Part shown: positions 4,720 through 5,212 of the stretch, piece by piece | How the letters are laid out: each line of letters begins with the position of its first letter | How positions within the stretch are numbered: position 1 is the stretch's first letter | Origin: Ktedonobacteraceae bacterium | GTDB taxonomy: Bacteria > Chloroflexota > Ktedonobacteria > Ktedonobacterales > Ktedonobacteraceae | NCBI GenBank assembly: GCA_017354095.1 | Contig: JAFMRP010000441.1 | Location: 1-5,212 of the forward strand | Direction: 5' to 3' | Length of the DNA stretch: 5,212 bases | The notes under the pieces: generated by a model | Database searches by the model: none | Seen by the model: the letters and a program-made list of their open reading frames with translations, nothing else | What the model was told of the DNA's origin: nothing | Position numbers and translations under genes: made by a program

Positions 4720-5212
4720 ATGGCATTCAGTAAGAGACATCGATCAGAAAAGACGTATCGACATGTGCCTCTCGCGTTGCAGGTGATCTCGCCTGTGTTA
4801 TCACAAGAGGACCCGGACCAATCACAAACCCTCTCGTTAGAGGCCGCCATGCAAAGCCTGGTGCTTGACGATCGGTATCCGGTCGCCCTGGAGTTGGCTG
4901 GTACGGCCAGTCGTCGCTCTTTTCTTGTCCGTGCGACCACCCAGGTGGCGCTTGATCATATCGAAGAGCAACTGCGCACCCTCTATCCCCAGCTAGAGGT
5001 CAGACCACTGCGCACACAAGAGGACCCATTCCACCTGGCCGAGCACGAAGCCGTTTCAGCCGTTGAGCTGACAGCGGGTGGGGCCGAGTACGTACCCTTA
5101 CGCACCTGGCAGGAAGAGGATCAGCAGGCACGCTCTCACCCTGATCCGATCCTGAGCTTGCTGGCCGCGTTGGGCAAATTACCACCTGATATCCGCGCCA
5201 TTGCCCAGATTG
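4720..5212 (+). CDS. N-terminus of a probable conjugative-transfer/type IV secretion ATPase-family protein, 3' end missing
   Basis: The frame is open from the ATG at 4720 to the right edge, giving 164 complete codons. The start has AGGA 5 nt upstream. The protein begins with a basic stretch (KRHRSEKTYRH), has no signal peptide and no obvious membrane helix, and then shows alternating strand/helix character: LSLEAAMQSL (38-47), YPVALELAG (53-61), RSFLVRATT (66-74), HIEEQLRTLYPQLEVRPL (80-97), YVPLRTW (124-130) and DPILSLLAALGKLPP (142-156). This order resembles the N-terminal region of large Ktedonobacteria/Chloroflexota proteins annotated as type IV secretory conjugative DNA transfer (VirD4/TraG/HerA-like) proteins. 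That match is from memory of the family. The Walker motifs that would prove it are not in the window. If correct, it marks the start of an integrative or conjugative element module to the right. Confidence 0.6.
   Translation, partial: MAFSKRHRSEKTYRHVPLALQVISPVLSQEDPDQSQTLSLEAAMQSLVLDDRYPVALELAGTASRRSFLVRATTQVALDHIEEQLRTLYPQLEVRPLRTQEDPFHLAEHEAVSAVELTAGGAEYVPLRTWQEEDQQARSHPDPILSLLAALGKLPPDIRAIAQI

Noticed and set aside
4692..4940. Minus-strand frame opposite the start of the right-edge gene
   Set aside because: It lacks protein-like order and overlaps the better supported plus-strand gene with its ribosome binding site.

Overview
The window reads as a bacterial chromosomal segment, most likely from a Ktedonobacteria-type Chloroflexota. 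This rests on recalled family resemblance: the multi-pass sensor with its YDIDILINRTLVYG and RRFYRHKYDAQKT signatures, the NarL-type two-component pair, and the start of a conjugation-type protein at the right edge. No rRNA or other taxonomic marker is present, so the assignment is an inference.

Layout. Positions 3-3228 hold a tight plus-strand signalling operon. It contains a histidine kinase cut by the left edge (GAF, HisKA_3 and HATPase_c domains), a NarL/FixJ response regulator 12 nt downstream, and 22 nt later a membrane protein resembling the sensory half of such kinases but with no kinase domain. The C-terminal part of the membrane protein aligns without gaps to the juxtamembrane part of the kinase, so the two are probably paralogous sensor modules. 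The kinase would phosphorylate the regulator (Asp56), which would bind DNA through its LuxR-type HTH. The membrane protein may supply or modulate the input.

Positions 3221-4404 carry metal-homeostasis genes. First comes the C-terminal half of a cation diffusion facilitator (CDF) transporter on the plus strand. It lacks the first four membrane helices and a convincing start, so it is probably a truncated or frameshifted remnant. Facing it on the minus strand is an intact, very His-rich 109-residue protein built from two copies of a GH..DYL..G.LHFPH..H.D.H repeat, a probable zinc or other metal buffer. Between these convergent genes, 3767-3914 is tiled almost end to end by four hairpins, two of them long and nearly perfect. 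A 60-codon minus-strand frame there may be a decayed gene.

Positions 4405-4719 are a divergent intergenic region with a candidate minus-strand promoter and small inverted repeats. From 4720 to the right edge runs the N-terminus of a large plus-strand protein. It resembles the N-terminal region of Chloroflexota type IV secretion/conjugative transfer ATPases, though its ATPase motifs lie beyond the window. The window therefore seems to pass from a signalling operon, through an eroded metal-resistance patch, toward a possible mobile element.
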